Below, one piece after another: positions 1 through 8,684 of a stretch of DNA of 64,000 bases. The translations under genes and the position numbers were made by a program. Below the pieces are notes generated by a model. That model did not search any database, was not told the DNA's origin, and was given only the letters and a program-made list of their open reading frames with translations. This DNA is from Antrihabitans stalactiti (GTDB taxonomy: Bacteria > Actinomycetota > Actinomycetes > Mycobacteriales > Mycobacteriaceae). The DNA is taken from the NCBI RefSeq assembly GCF_012932915.1, contig NZ_VCQU01000003.1:310001-374000 (forward strand). The letters are read 5' to 3'. The stretch's first letter is position 1. Each line of letters starts with the position of its first letter.

Positions 1-1024
1 CGTACAGCATGCCGAGCACCGCGAAGCCGATGATGGCACCGGCGAGGTTGGTCCCGATGAGTAGATACATCGGTATGACGGCGATGACCAGCGCGGCACA
101 CGAGAACAGCCACATCGGCCGCCGACCGACTCGGTCCGACAGCATTCCGAAGAACGGCAGAGTCACCAGCATCGCGACCTGGCCGAACAGCGGGACCAGC
201 AGGGCGTCGGATTCGTCCATGTCGATCGTCGTCTGCAAGTACGTCGGCATGTAACTGAGCAAGGTGTAGTTCACGACGTTGAGCGCGATCACCAACCCGA
301 ACAACGTGAGAACGCAACGCGAGTACTTCACGATCAGGTCTTTGAAGACGACGGTGACTGCGCCCTCGGTCGCGTTCTTCGCCTCCAACTCCCGGAATAT
401 CGGGGTGTCCTCCATCCGGTTTCGCAGATACATGCCGATCAGTCCGAGCGGTGCCGCAACGAAGAACGGCAGCCGCCAGCCCCACGATTCCAGCGCCGTA
501 GCGTCCAGGACGTTGACGAGGAACAGCGCGATCGCGTTACCGAGGACGAAGCCGGTCAAGGTGCCGACCTCGAGGAAACTGCCGTAGAAGCCGCGCTTGT
601 TGTCGGGTGCGTATTCGGCCATGAACGTTGCGGCGCCACCGTATTCGCCGCCCGCGGAGAACCCCTGCACGATGCGTGAGGCGTAGAGCAGGATCGGCGC
701 CCAGATGCCGATGGTCTCGTACGAGGGAATCAGGCCGATGAACACCGTGGATGAGGCCATCAGGATGATCGTCATCGCCAGGACGCGCTTGCGTCCGATC
801 TTGTCCCCGAGCGGACCCCAGAAGAGCCCGCCGATCGGCCGGATCAGGAACGAGATCGCGAACCCGACCAGCGTGTACAGAACACCGTTGCTGCCTTCGG
901 GAAACAGTGAAGCCGCGATGTGGGTGGTCAGATAGGCGTAAACGCCATAGTCGAACCACTCGACCGCATTTCCGATCGCCGAGGCACCGATCGCTCTGTG
1001 CAGAACGTTCGGTTCTTTGGGCAT
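1..1024 (-). CDS. MHS-family MFS transporter (C-terminus outside window)
   Basis: Reading the minus strand from 1024 gives an open frame that runs off the window edge, about 341 residues. The N-terminus has the ASAIGNAVEWFDYGVYAY segment typical of metabolite:proton symporters of the ProP/ShiA/KgtP group. It is followed by RPIGGLFWGPLGDKIGRKR, the loop 2-3 motif of the major facilitator superfamily, and further hydrophobic helices. Such proteins import osmolytes, dicarboxylates or aromatic acids by proton symport. The substrate cannot be read from sequence. I chose the ATG at 1024 because CAGGAGAAG lies seven bases upstream; an in-frame ATG at 1045 would add seven residues. It is the first gene of its strand block, preceded by a 71-base gap to the next minus-strand gene. 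Confidence 0.9.
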   Translation of the reverse strand, partial: MPKEPNVLHRAIGASAIGNAVEWFDYGVYAYLTTHIAASLFPEGSNGVLYTLVGFAISFLIRPIGGLFWGPLGDKIGRKRVLAMTIILMASSTVFIGLIPSYETIGIWAPILLYASRIVQGFSAGGEYGGAATFMAEYAPDNKRGFYGSFLEVGTLTGFVLGNAIALFLVNVLDATALESWGWRLPFFVAAPLGLIGMYLRNRMEDTPIFRELEAKNATEGAVTVVFKDLIVKYSRCVLTLFGLVIALNVVNYTLLSYMPTYLQTTIDMDESDALLVPLFGQVAMLVTLPFFGMLSDRVGRRPMWLFSCAALVIAVIPMYLLIGTNLAGAIIGFAVLGMLY

Positions 1025-1095
1025 TGGCTTCTCCTGTCGGGTCATTTGAGACTCGGAGCGAATACCCCGGTGCCGACAGCGCCAAACCCTCTGCG

Positions 1096-3465
1096 TCAGA
1101 TCATGTCTTTGCGGCCCAGCCAGCGCAGGGTCGGCCAACCCAAGAACACCGGGAGCCAGCAGGTCAGGACCCGGTAGAGGAGAACGGACGGCACGGCGAT
1201 CTCGGCGGCAAGGCCGAACGCGGCGAGTCCACCGATCAGTGCCGCTTCGACGGCGCCGACGCCACCGGGTGTCGGAGCGGCAGAGGCGAGAGTGCCACCG
1301 ATCATCGTCACGACCGTCACGGTCACGAATGTCGTACCGCCACCGAAGGCTTCGATGCTGGCCCACAGTGCCAGTGCGGCGCCGAGTGTCGTCGCGCCGC
1401 AACCGAGGATGATCAGTGCGGACCGCTTCGGGTCACGCGCGAGCTCGCTCAGTTCGCCGAAGACTTCTTGTATTTGCGGCCGCACAGCATCGCGCAGCCA
1501 ACGCCGCAAGGTCGGCACGAACATGAATGCGCCGAGGATGCCAAGTGCGACACCGGCTATCAAGTACAAAACCGTCGCCCCCGGCACGAAGTGCGATAGG
1601 TCGGCGGACGTACCGGCAACGACGCTGAACAAGATCAACAGGCCGACGTGGGTGATGACCTGGACCGACTGTTGCAGTGCCACAGCGGCAGTCGCGCGGA
1701 CTGCGCCGAGCCCGCCTTTCTGCAGGAACCGAACGCTCAATGCCAGGCCACCAACGCCGGCGGGTGTGGTAGTCGCGGCAAAGGTGTTGGCCACCTGCAT
1801 GATTACGAGGTTTCTGAACTTGACCAAACCGGAGGCACACGCCCACAACGCCGCCGCCGCACCGACGTAGGTTAGTGCCGAGATCCCGAGCCCCAGTAGG
1901 GCCCACCACCATTTCAGTGTTTTGAGCTGCGTGAAGAAGGTAGGGACCTGGCTGATGAATGGATACGCGACGTACACCAGGCCGATGAGCAGCACCAGCT
2001 GGATGAGCTGATTGCGGCTGAACCTCGTGACCTGCTCGGCCTTGATCTGTTCGGCCTGAGTCTGTTTCAGCACTTCTTCGCGAGTAGCCGTCAGCACGGC
2101 GCCGGAGTCGGGCACGGACTTGCGAATGCGTGCCGGCATAGCCGATTTCGTCAGTCGCCGCGATGCCGCGACGACTGCGTCTTCGCCGAATCTGTCGATT
2201 GCCGTACGCACCGTTCGGACCTCGCCGAAGAGGGCGGTCGAGGTGATGAGCAGTTGGGCAATGTCGGATTGCAGGTGCGAGTCGGAGGCGCCCAGTTCGG
2301 CATTCCCGAACCCTCCGAACAGGATTGTGCCGTCCTCGATGCGTAGTTCGGCGGCGCGTAGATCGCCGTGCGAGATCTGGTGCGAATGCAGGATCTTCAG
2401 CGAGTTCCAGGTGCTGCACGCGACCATTGCGTCGTCGATCGGCGCCAGGGCGCTCCCACGGGAGGGGCTGTGCGCGTAGAGCTCCCAGCCGCGCTCCAGC
2501 GTCGATACCGCGATCGGCTTGCTGCTCGCCAGGCCAAGATCGCCGATAGCAATGCCCATGAGTGCGCGATGCTCGACCACGCGATGCATCGACGCGTGAA
2601 AAGGCGCGCTTTCGCTCTTGCGGAAGGTCAGCCAACGCCAGAACTGACGGACAGCGCCTGCACTTCGCTGATTCTTTCCGTACAGCTCGACGATCACTTG
2701 CTCCGCGTCCTCGGTCGCTGCGGAAAGCACCAGCGGGCCTGGGCCGCCGGGTTGTACGACAGTGAAGCCGGTGACGGTAAGGTCGCGGCCCGCCAGCACA
2801 CGGACCGCTCCATCGAGTGGGACCTCCAAAGCGGGAGTCCCGACGACCAACACGACCAGAGCGCCGACGAACCAACCGACCACGAGCCCGAGCATCGAGC
2901 GGGCAGGGACCACGGTGCTGACGACGAGGTGAATCGGGACGAATGCCAGCAGCATGGTCCACCACCAGCGTCGCCACCGTGTCGGCAACCAGGGACCGGA
3001 CACAGTGAGGACGGCCGCGAGCATTCCGATCCAGCGCGAATCGTCGACAAATTGCGCCAGGAAGGTGTCGAGCCGTGCGGGGTTGAGATGCCACTCGGGC
3101 GGTGACATGTCGTTCGCTACCAGCGAGAGCGTTATTCCCGCGATCAGTCCGGAGGCCGCGTAACCGATCAACAACTTCCAGCGACGACCGATGATCAGCC
3201 CGAGCAGTACGGCGAACGGTAGCGCGAGAATCGCCACGCCATACAGCAGATAGATGAAGTTCGACTGGCCAGGAGTGAAGACGCCGACGATGTCGGACAC
3301 CGACCCCTCCAGCGCGTGCCACTGGCTGCGCGTGACCACCGATCCCGCCACGACGATGGCGACCGCGATGGCTGAGAGCACGACGCGGATGATGTCGGCA
3401 GTCCGGCGGATCAACGGTTGCAGCAAGCTGCCCGCGACAACGATCTCCCGCCCGTCGACTCGCAT
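1096..3465 (-). CDS. Flippase-like integral membrane protein with degenerate kinase-like middle domain
   Basis: The protein is 789 residues in three parts. About 1-230 has several membrane helices. About 230-440 is soluble and carries SHGDLRAAEL and later FGGFGNAE, which resemble the HxD catalytic loop and DFG segment of protein/aminoglycoside kinases, but with the metal-binding Asp of DFG replaced by Gly. About 455-785 is a multi-helix domain of the UPF0104/TIGR00374 type, related to the membrane part of lysylphosphatidylglycerol synthase (flippase-like). No lysyl-transferase domain is seen. The role is therefore probably lipid or polyprenyl-linked translocation with a pseudokinase-like sensor; this is inference. 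The next minus-strand gene upstream ends 110 bases away. Confidence 0.8.
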   Translation of the reverse strand: MRVDGREIVVAGSLLQPLIRRTADIIRVVLSAIAVAIVVAGSVVTRSQWHALEGSVSDIVGVFTPGQSNFIYLLYGVAILALPFAVLLGLIIGRRWKLLIGYAASGLIAGITLSLVANDMSPPEWHLNPARLDTFLAQFVDDSRWIGMLAAVLTVSGPWLPTRWRRWWWTMLLAFVPIHLVVSTVVPARSMLGLVVGWFVGALVVLVVGTPALEVPLDGAVRVLAGRDLTVTGFTVVQPGGPGPLVLSAATEDAEQVIVELYGKNQRSAGAVRQFWRWLTFRKSESAPFHASMHRVVEHRALMGIAIGDLGLASSKPIAVSTLERGWELYAHSPSRGSALAPIDDAMVACSTWNSLKILHSHQISHGDLRAAELRIEDGTILFGGFGNAELGASDSHLQSDIAQLLITSTALFGEVRTVRTAIDRFGEDAVVAASRRLTKSAMPARIRKSVPDSGAVLTATREEVLKQTQAEQIKAEQVTRFSRNQLIQLVLLIGLVYVAYPFISQVPTFFTQLKTLKWWWALLGLGISALTYVGAAAALWACASGLVKFRNLVIMQVANTFAATTTPAGVGGLALSVRFLQKGGLGAVRATAAVALQQSVQVITHVGLLILFSVVAGTSADLSHFVPGATVLYLIAGVALGILGAFMFVPTLRRWLRDAVRPQIQEVFGELSELARDPKRSALIILGCGATTLGAALALWASIEAFGGGTTFVTVTVVTMIGGTLASAAPTPGGVGAVEAALIGGLAAFGLAAEIAVPSVLLYRVLTCWLPVFLGWPTLRWLGRKDMI

Positions 3466-3575
3466 GTCGCAATGACTCTTTCAGATCGAGACCACACCGC
3501 AGCCACCTGCGGCTTTCGATCAACTTACAGCCGACCGCCCCGAATGCCGCGATTTATGCTGCGATCATCGACCCC

Positions 3576-5210
3576 TCACAGGGAACGTAATTCGCGCTTG
3601 AGCACCTTACCTGTGGGGTTGCGTGGGAGTGTGTCTAGGAACGTGACCTCGCGCGGCACTTTGAACCGGGCGAGGTGGGCGCGTACATGCTCTTTGACGT
3701 CCTCTTCGGTCAAGGTGTGGCCCTCGCGGACAACGACGAAAGCGCGCAGCCGTTGACCGTACTTCTCGTCGTCGACGCCGAGCGCGCTGACTTCTTCGAT
3801 CGCGGGATGACCGCTGAGCAACTCCTCGATCTCACCGGGAAAGACGTTCTCGCCGCCGGAGACGATCATGTCGTCGTCGCGTCCGTCGATGTAAAGCCTT
3901 CCGGCCGAGTCGAAGTGGCCGACGTCGCCGGACGACATCAAGCCTTGAATTCGCGCCTTGTCGCCGCCGCCGGTGTAACCCTCGAACTGAATCGAGTTGC
4001 CGACGAAGATCCGGCCGGTCGTCCCTGCCGGGACTTCTTTTTCGTGCTCGTCGAAGATCTTCACGACCGCGCTGCGCACCACGCTGCCGACGCACCCTGG
4101 TTCGACGGCAAGGTCGTCCGGCGTCGCAATCGTTGCGTAGGCGACTTCGGTCGAGCCGTACAGGTTGTAGACGACCGGACCGAAGGTGTCGGTGACGCGT
4201 TGGCACAAATCTGCGCCCAGTTGGGAGCCGGCGACAAAGATGATCCGCAGCCGGGAAAGGTCTTTTCCTGCAAACGAATCCGGATCCAGGTCGACCAGCC
4301 GCTGCAACATCACCGGGACTGCGATCATCGCCGTGGCGCCGTGCCGGTCGAGGCTGTCCACCACAACTTTCGGATCGAAGCGGCGCCGAATGACAAGGGT
4401 CGAGCCCAGACCGATCGCCAGCATCGCATGGGCGAACCCGAGCGTATGAAACAGCGGCGCAGGGCATTCGGTCACTTCACGCGCCCGGAACGGCACCTTG
4501 CTGAGGATTGCACCAAGGGGTGCAAGCGATTTGGGCTCTGCGCGCGGGGCGCCCTTCGGTGTGCCGGTGGTCCCGCTGGTGAGCAGAATGATCTTGGCGG
4601 CCTTGGTCACCCGCTTCGGTGCCGATCGCTTGTTCTTGGCGATCAATGCGGCCAGGGTGTCGTCGCCCGGGGTGTCGGCCCAAGCTCGATAGCGTCCGCG
4701 ACGCGGCTGCACGTCGCCGAGGATGTCGGCGTACTCGTCGTCGTAGACCAGCAGGTCCGTGCCTTCGCGCTCCGCGACTTCCTTGAGCTGCGGACCCGCG
4801 AAATCGGTGTTGAGCAACACGATCCGGGCACCGCATTTCGCCGCCGCAAACAGCGCGTAATGGAAGCCTCGGTGATTGCGAGCGAGGATCGCGACGCCCT
4901 CACCGTCACGCAGGCCTTGCGCACGCCAGGCGTTGGCAATGGCGTTGGAATGTTGGTCCAGTTCGCGGAAGCTGACCGTGCCGAGCTCGTCGAGGATGGC
5001 GGCGCGGTCGCGATAGCGCTGACCTGCGACTGTGGCGAGCCCGCCGAGCAGTCCGGAGCGGAGGACGCCAGCCCCCATTTTGGCGAGTCGGTCCGGGCGC
5101 TCGGGCGTCACGAGGCCGGCGCGGACGCCGAGGAATCCGTAATAGAGCTCGTCGAGCGCGCGACGGGCAGTGCCGTCCGCCAGGGATACGAGCGTCTTTG
5201 CTGCGTTCAC
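3576..5210 (-). CDS. Fatty-acid--CoA ligase / acyl-CoA synthetase (FadD type)
   Basis: A 544-residue member of the ANL adenylating family. The P-loop LLTSGTTGTPKGA is at about 209-221, the YNLYGSTE motif near 345, and the C-terminal catalytic lysine segment RNPTGKVLKREL near 533-544. It should activate a fatty or aromatic acid to acyl-AMP and then the CoA thioester in the cytoplasm. The N-terminus (LYYGFLGVRAGLV) resembles the mycobacterial FadD2/FadD12 subgroup, but I cannot fix the substrate. The start is GTG at 5210 with only a weak ribosome site. It sits 44 bases downstream of a divergently unrelated secreted lipase on the same strand, so lipase-released fatty acids are a plausible source of substrate. 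Confidence 0.93.
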   Translation of the reverse strand: MNAAKTLVSLADGTARRALDELYYGFLGVRAGLVTPERPDRLAKMGAGVLRSGLLGGLATVAGQRYRDRAAILDELGTVSFRELDQHSNAIANAWRAQGLRDGEGVAILARNHRGFHYALFAAAKCGARIVLLNTDFAGPQLKEVAEREGTDLLVYDDEYADILGDVQPRRGRYRAWADTPGDDTLAALIAKNKRSAPKRVTKAAKIILLTSGTTGTPKGAPRAEPKSLAPLGAILSKVPFRAREVTECPAPLFHTLGFAHAMLAIGLGSTLVIRRRFDPKVVVDSLDRHGATAMIAVPVMLQRLVDLDPDSFAGKDLSRLRIIFVAGSQLGADLCQRVTDTFGPVVYNLYGSTEVAYATIATPDDLAVEPGCVGSVVRSAVVKIFDEHEKEVPAGTTGRIFVGNSIQFEGYTGGGDKARIQGLMSSGDVGHFDSAGRLYIDGRDDDMIVSGGENVFPGEIEELLSGHPAIEEVSALGVDDEKYGQRLRAFVVVREGHTLTEEDVKEHVRAHLARFKVPREVTFLDTLPRNPTGKVLKRELRSL

Positions 5211-5254
5211 GCTTCGATGGTGCCACGCGCGGATCGCGACGATCTTGGCAGTGC

Positions 5255-6490
5255 CTAGCGAATCACCGTGCTGCAGCCAGCGGCGGCGGGGGTGCCGGAG
5301 AGCCGGTCGGCAAGCCAGTCGAAGGCGATCGGCTTACCAGTGGTCGAGACCGTGGGGTGGTCGCCGGGCAGTTCTTCCAGGCGCACGGATGCGCCGGCTG
5401 CGCACCATTCGTTCTGGAGATTCTCGGCTCCCTCTTTCGGGATCCAATAATCTTGGAGGCCTTGGTAAATGAAGATCGGCGCGCGGGGTGGCTTAGCGCC
5501 CATGCGGTTTTCGGCAATCACATCGCGAATCACGGGATCGGTGAACGAGTTCTGATCCTTTGCCAACGCTTCGATCGGCAACATGAAGATGCCTTGGACG
5601 GAGAGGATTTCGCCGCATTGATCCTTGTTGACCTGCATGAGCCGCAATCCGTTCGCGTTGTACAGCCGAAGCAGTTCGGGATATTCGCGGGCCAGGCCGG
5701 TGGATGCCGCCAGGTACAGCCCGGAACCGATCTGACCGTTGAGCGACCGATGCAGAATCGTGTAGTCGGTCGGTGGACCGCCGAGTGCGACGCCGACGAT
5801 GTTGAGTTCCGGCGCGTAGTGCGGGGCCAATTGCGCGGCCCAGCCGGACGCGATCGCACCCCCTGAATACCCGGTGATCCCGATCGGCGCGGTCGACCGC
5901 AGACCGAGTTCGGCACGGTTGACAGCTGCGCGAAGCGAATCGAGGACCGTGTGGCCCGACACGAGTCCGGCCGAGTACGCCTGCCGCGGACCCTGGTAGT
6001 CAGTGACCACAACGGCGAAGTTGCGTTCAAGCAGGCTCGCGACCGAGTTGACCTCCGCGCCGGTACCTCTCGGGAGGGTGTACGACGGCGCGCAGGTGTT
6101 GCCGAGCGAGTCGATCGCGAAGTTGTAGGAGATAACTGGGCGAGGTCCGCCGCCGGTCCACGGTGCGGTCGGGACAATGACGCTGGTCGCTGCGGCAATC
6201 GGCCGGTCCTTGGAATCGGTCGATCGAAAGAGCAACTGCGTTGTTCTGGTCGAAACCGACAAGCTTGGGATGCTGACTTCTCGGTCGCGCAGCACGGTGC
6301 CGGGCGCGGTGGCTTCGAAGCCTGAAGTGGCGTTGAACCACGGATCGCCAAGGGGCGTCGGCAGATACAGCGGCGGATCGGGCTTCGGATCGATGAGATC
6401 CGCCGGATCGGCGTGGGCTGTCATCCCGGTGCAAGTCGCCAATGCCGCAGTCAGAGCCAATGCCGCGCTTGCCAACCGAGTTCTAACCAC
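5255..6490 (-). CDS. Secreted lipase family protein (LIP, alpha/beta hydrolase)
   Basis: The 411-residue precursor has a cleavable signal peptide at about 1-27 ending in TAHA-DPA. The nucleophile elbow ITGYSGGAIASGW (Ser about 209) and the late HPTVST segment (His candidate about 380) fit the secretory lipase family (PF03583), whose members release fatty acids from triglycerides or esters outside the cell. The start is GTG at 6490, overlapping the stop of the upstream gene by eight bases, so the two are cotranscribed. A second, divergent member of the same family lies at 34770-36104. Downstream is an acyl-CoA synthetase. Confidence 0.92.
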   Translation of the reverse strand: MVRTRLASAALALTAALATCTGMTAHADPADLIDPKPDPPLYLPTPLGDPWFNATSGFEATAPGTVLRDREVSIPSLSVSTRTTQLLFRSTDSKDRPIAAATSVIVPTAPWTGGGPRPVISYNFAIDSLGNTCAPSYTLPRGTGAEVNSVASLLERNFAVVVTDYQGPRQAYSAGLVSGHTVLDSLRAAVNRAELGLRSTAPIGITGYSGGAIASGWAAQLAPHYAPELNIVGVALGGPPTDYTILHRSLNGQIGSGLYLAASTGLAREYPELLRLYNANGLRLMQVNKDQCGEILSVQGIFMLPIEALAKDQNSFTDPVIRDVIAENRMGAKPPRAPIFIYQGLQDYWIPKEGAENLQNEWCAAGASVRLEELPGDHPTVSTTGKPIAFDWLADRLSGTPAAAGCSTVIR

Positions 6491-7634
6491 CGTGCAGCCA
6501 CCGATCCTTCAATTGCCCGTGGTGTTCCCACCATTGTTCGATTGTGGCCGGATTGGATCCTGGTCCTGGCGGTGGGGTCTCACCGGGAAACAATCCGAAT
6601 ACGTTCGGCTGGCCAACTTTGTCCTCGGTTTGCGGTGGCGCGGACTCCGCCGGTGTGGGCTTGGCGGCAGGTGGGGGCGTCCAGGCAACGGGCGGCGCGG
6701 CTGGTGCTGGTTCGGCAGCGGGAGAACGTTCCGCCACCGGCGCCGGTTGTTTCGCAGGAACTGGTGCAGCCGCCGGAACCGGTGCAGCCGCCGGAACGGG
6801 TGCGGGGAGCTGCGCGGCGTGCATTACGACCGCGTCGTTTCCCGCCGACGTTGTGGTGAGTTCGGTGATCCCGAATCCAGCGAGCGCGAGCACTGCGGCC
6901 GATGCAGCAACGACGAGGATCCGTCGGTCACGGCGTGGTGACGCAATAGGTTCGACTGGGACGGTCGCTTCTGGCTCGCGGAGGTCTCGGGCGAGCAGTG
7001 CGGCACCGATCGCTTCGGCGGATTCCGACTCGGGCGACTGGATGACGGGAACCTCGAAGACCAGTTCCAATACGGGTGCCACCTCGGGTGCGTCGGCAGA
7101 CGCCCCCAGCACGAGAATCGCGTCGGGCGTTGCATCGACCGAGTCGAGCAGCGACCAGGCCTGACTCGCGGATCGGCCGACAGCGCTCGCGTCGACGTCG
7201 CCGTCTGTCGTGCCGGAAGCAAGAACTGCTGTGCGGTCGGCGTTCACAACGGAGAGAGCTTTGTGGTTCGGTGCGAGCTCGTATACCAACAGTGTCGCGA
7301 AGTCGTCGAGGCCCGGAATGTCACGGACGGTGGCAAGCAAGGCCGCGTCGCCGACGACCACCGACGACTCGTTCCACCGGCCCGATGCCAAACGTGACTC
7401 GATCGCCGACTGCTGCTCTACGGTCTGGCACGCGACGACGGTGCCGTCGATCGCTTCGTCCGGACCCAACTGCTCCTCGAGCGCATCGAGGACCGACGCG
7501 ACTGCCGCAGCGGCGGCTGGATCTGATTCCGACTTCAGGTCGCGTTCGCGGTGGTGCAGTACGTGCGGTGAATCGTCGGCCAGGACGACTGCACGCACCA
7601 CCCCGAATTCGGTCGAGACGCCGATCGTGGCCAT
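6483..7634 (-). CDS. Membrane-anchored protein of unknown function, mycobacterial DUF7159-like
   Basis: I chose the ATG at 7634 because GGAGG lies eight bases upstream; this gives 383 residues. Residues 1-225 form a soluble domain beginning MATIGVSTEFGVVRAVVL, reminiscent of the start of actin/Hsp70-like folds. One membrane helix lies at about 238-257, followed by a Pro/Ala-rich extracellular stretch with repeated APVPAA units and a short conserved-looking tail ending WEHHGQLKDRWL. Proteins of this build are common and uncharacterised in mycobacteria and relatives; the DUF7159 assignment is from memory. It overlaps the secreted lipase by eight bases, so a role in the envelope near that lipase is possible but unproven. 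Confidence 0.7.
   Translation of the reverse strand: MATIGVSTEFGVVRAVVLADDSPHVLHHRERDLKSESDPAAAAAVASVLDALEEQLGPDEAIDGTVVACQTVEQQSAIESRLASGRWNESSVVVGDAALLATVRDIPGLDDFATLLVYELAPNHKALSVVNADRTAVLASGTTDGDVDASAVGRSASQAWSLLDSVDATPDAILVLGASADAPEVAPVLELVFEVPVIQSPESESAEAIGAALLARDLREPEATVPVEPIASPRRDRRILVVAASAAVLALAGFGITELTTTSAGNDAVVMHAAQLPAPVPAAAPVPAAAPVPAKQPAPVAERSPAAEPAPAAPPVAWTPPPAAKPTPAESAPPQTEDKVGQPNVFGLFPGETPPPGPGSNPATIEQWWEHHGQLKDRWLHGG
6763..6798. repeat. 18-bp tandem repeat inside CDS
   Basis: Two adjacent copies of GGTGCAGCCGCCGGAACC (second copy ends in G), with partial copies on both sides, encode the APVPAA repeats in the extracellular linker of the membrane-anchored protein at 6483-7634. 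Such an in-frame minisatellite could vary in copy number between strains. Confidence 0.8.
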
Positions 7635-7708
7635 GCCATATACCTCCGCAGTAAGAAAGCTCCCTTCTGGTCTTCGCTTCCGATCGATCGGCGGATGAGA
7701 ATCGGTCC

Positions 7709-7742
7709 GAAAAAGATTCTCGAGATCCGTGTCGAAATGCTG
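7709..7742 (+). repeat. 34-bp dispersed repeat, copy 1
   Basis: This sequence matches 10109-10142 at 30 of 34 positions, in the same orientation. Both copies contain the palindrome TCTCGAGA followed by GTGTCGAAAT. This copy lies just past the stop of the ECF41 sigma gene and 75 bases upstream of the gene starting at 7634. Confidence 0.75.
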
Positions 7743-7767
7743 GAGCCCCACCCCTCACAAACAATGC

Positions 7768-8613
7768 TCAGCGATGAGCTGCGCGGACCTGCTCCGGGTC
7801 GAGTACGAGATCGATCGAGGTGATCCGCCCGTCGACGATGTGCAGGCTCGCGAACGCGATGAGCCCTTTCGGTCCGGGCACCCGAACACCTGCGCCGCCG
7901 TCGACCAGAGCGGGCTCGCACAACTTCAACACCTTTTGCCGCAACGCAAGCCGAGCGACGTCTGCCGCGCCGACCATGTGCTCCGGATCCAGCCCAGGAC
8001 GCCGTCGTCCGATGTCGGCGTTGAACACGACGTCCGGATGCAACAGTGTGACCAGTGCGTCGAAATCACCGTTCCTGGCCGCTGCCAGGAAGGCGACGAC
8101 AACGTCGCGCTCACGGGCGAGGTCGCGGTGGGGTGCAGGCTCGCCTTGTACGCGTCGGCGAGCACGGCTCGCGAGTTGCCTTGTTGCAGTGGGTGTTCGG
8201 TCGACCATCGGCGCTATGTCGTCGAAGGACATCCCGAACATGTCGTGCAGGACGAACGCAAGGCGCTCGCTAGGCGACAACGTATCCAGCACGACGAGCA
8301 ACGCCAGACCGACCGAATCGGCAAGGACCGCTTGAGATTCCGGATCGCTGCGCGCGTCGGCTACCGTTTCGACCGGCCAGTCGTCGACGACGTGCTCGGG
8401 GCGTGAGCGACGCCGGCGGAGCATGTCGAGGCACACCCGGCCGACGACGGTCGTGAGCCAGGCGCCCATGTTGTCGATCGGGCCGTCGTTGCGGTCCAGC
8501 CGCAGCCACGCCTCCTGCACCGCGTCCTCGGCATCCGTTTTCGAGCCCAGCATTCTGTACGCAACTGCCGACAGTTGCGCCCGGTGCCGCTCGAAATCCT
8601 GAATCATTGCCAT
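7768..8613 (-). CDS. ECF41-type extracytoplasmic sigma factor with C-terminal SnoaL-like domain (SigJ-like)
   Basis: From the ATG at 8613 the protein has 281 residues. Region sigma2 is at about 10-75 (AYRMLGSKTDAEDAVQEAWL), sigma4 at about 105-155 (LSPSERLAFVLHDMFGMSFDDIA), and a SnoaL/NTF2-like domain at about 170-280. This is the ECF41 build, in which the C-terminal domain replaces an anti-sigma factor. From memory, the family has DGGGK and NPDKL signatures; here they read DGGAG and LDPEQ, so they are degenerate. Typical ECF41 genes neighbour a carboxymuconolactone decarboxylase, oxidoreductase or epimerase. Here the divergent neighbour is a drug exporter. A mirror-image pair of candidate promoters lies between them. 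An ATG at 8607 is an alternative start. Confidence 0.9.
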   Translation of the reverse strand: MAMIQDFERHRAQLSAVAYRMLGSKTDAEDAVQEAWLRLDRNDGPIDNMGAWLTTVVGRVCLDMLRRRRSRPEHVVDDWPVETVADARSDPESQAVLADSVGLALLVVLDTLSPSERLAFVLHDMFGMSFDDIAPMVDRTPTATRQLASRARRRVQGEPAPHRDLARERDVVVAFLAAARNGDFDALVTLLHPDVVFNADIGRRRPGLDPEHMVGAADVARLALRQKVLKLCEPALVDGGAGVRVPGPKGLIAFASLHIVDGRITSIDLVLDPEQVRAAHR

Positions 8614-8621
8614 ACATCTTC

Positions 8622-8676
8622 GACGTTTCGGCGGAGGAATGTGTGACGGCGTCACATTCTCGAGGCGCCGTCCGTC
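8622..8676. promoter_or_regulatory. Back-to-back candidate ECF41 promoters sharing a palindromic -35
   Basis: On the plus strand CGTCACA (8650-8656) is followed by exactly 16 bases and CGTC (8673-8676), nine bases before the exporter ATG at 8685. On the minus strand CGTCACA (8648 to 8642) is followed by exactly 16 bases and CGTC (8625 to 8622), just before the sigma-factor ATG at 8613. The ECF41 consensus as I recall it is TGTCACA for -35 and CGTC for -10. Both messages would be nearly leaderless. Confidence 0.7.
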
Positions 8677-8684
8677 GAGCAGAT

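Noticed and set aside
1433-3523. A 696-residue Arg-rich frame overlapping the flippase-like gene
   Set aside because: Alternative frame of the same strand with very high Arg content and no hydrophobic helices or domains.
3675-5258. A 527-residue open frame antisense to the acyl-CoA synthetase
   Set aside because: It mirrors codon bias of the real gene in GC-rich DNA and shows no recognisable domain, while the opposite strand has a complete AMP-binding enzyme.
7730-7756. Possible ECF42 promoter in the first 34-bp repeat
   Set aside because: TGTCGA is present, but the base run 17 positions later is not CGWC and no plus-strand gene follows.
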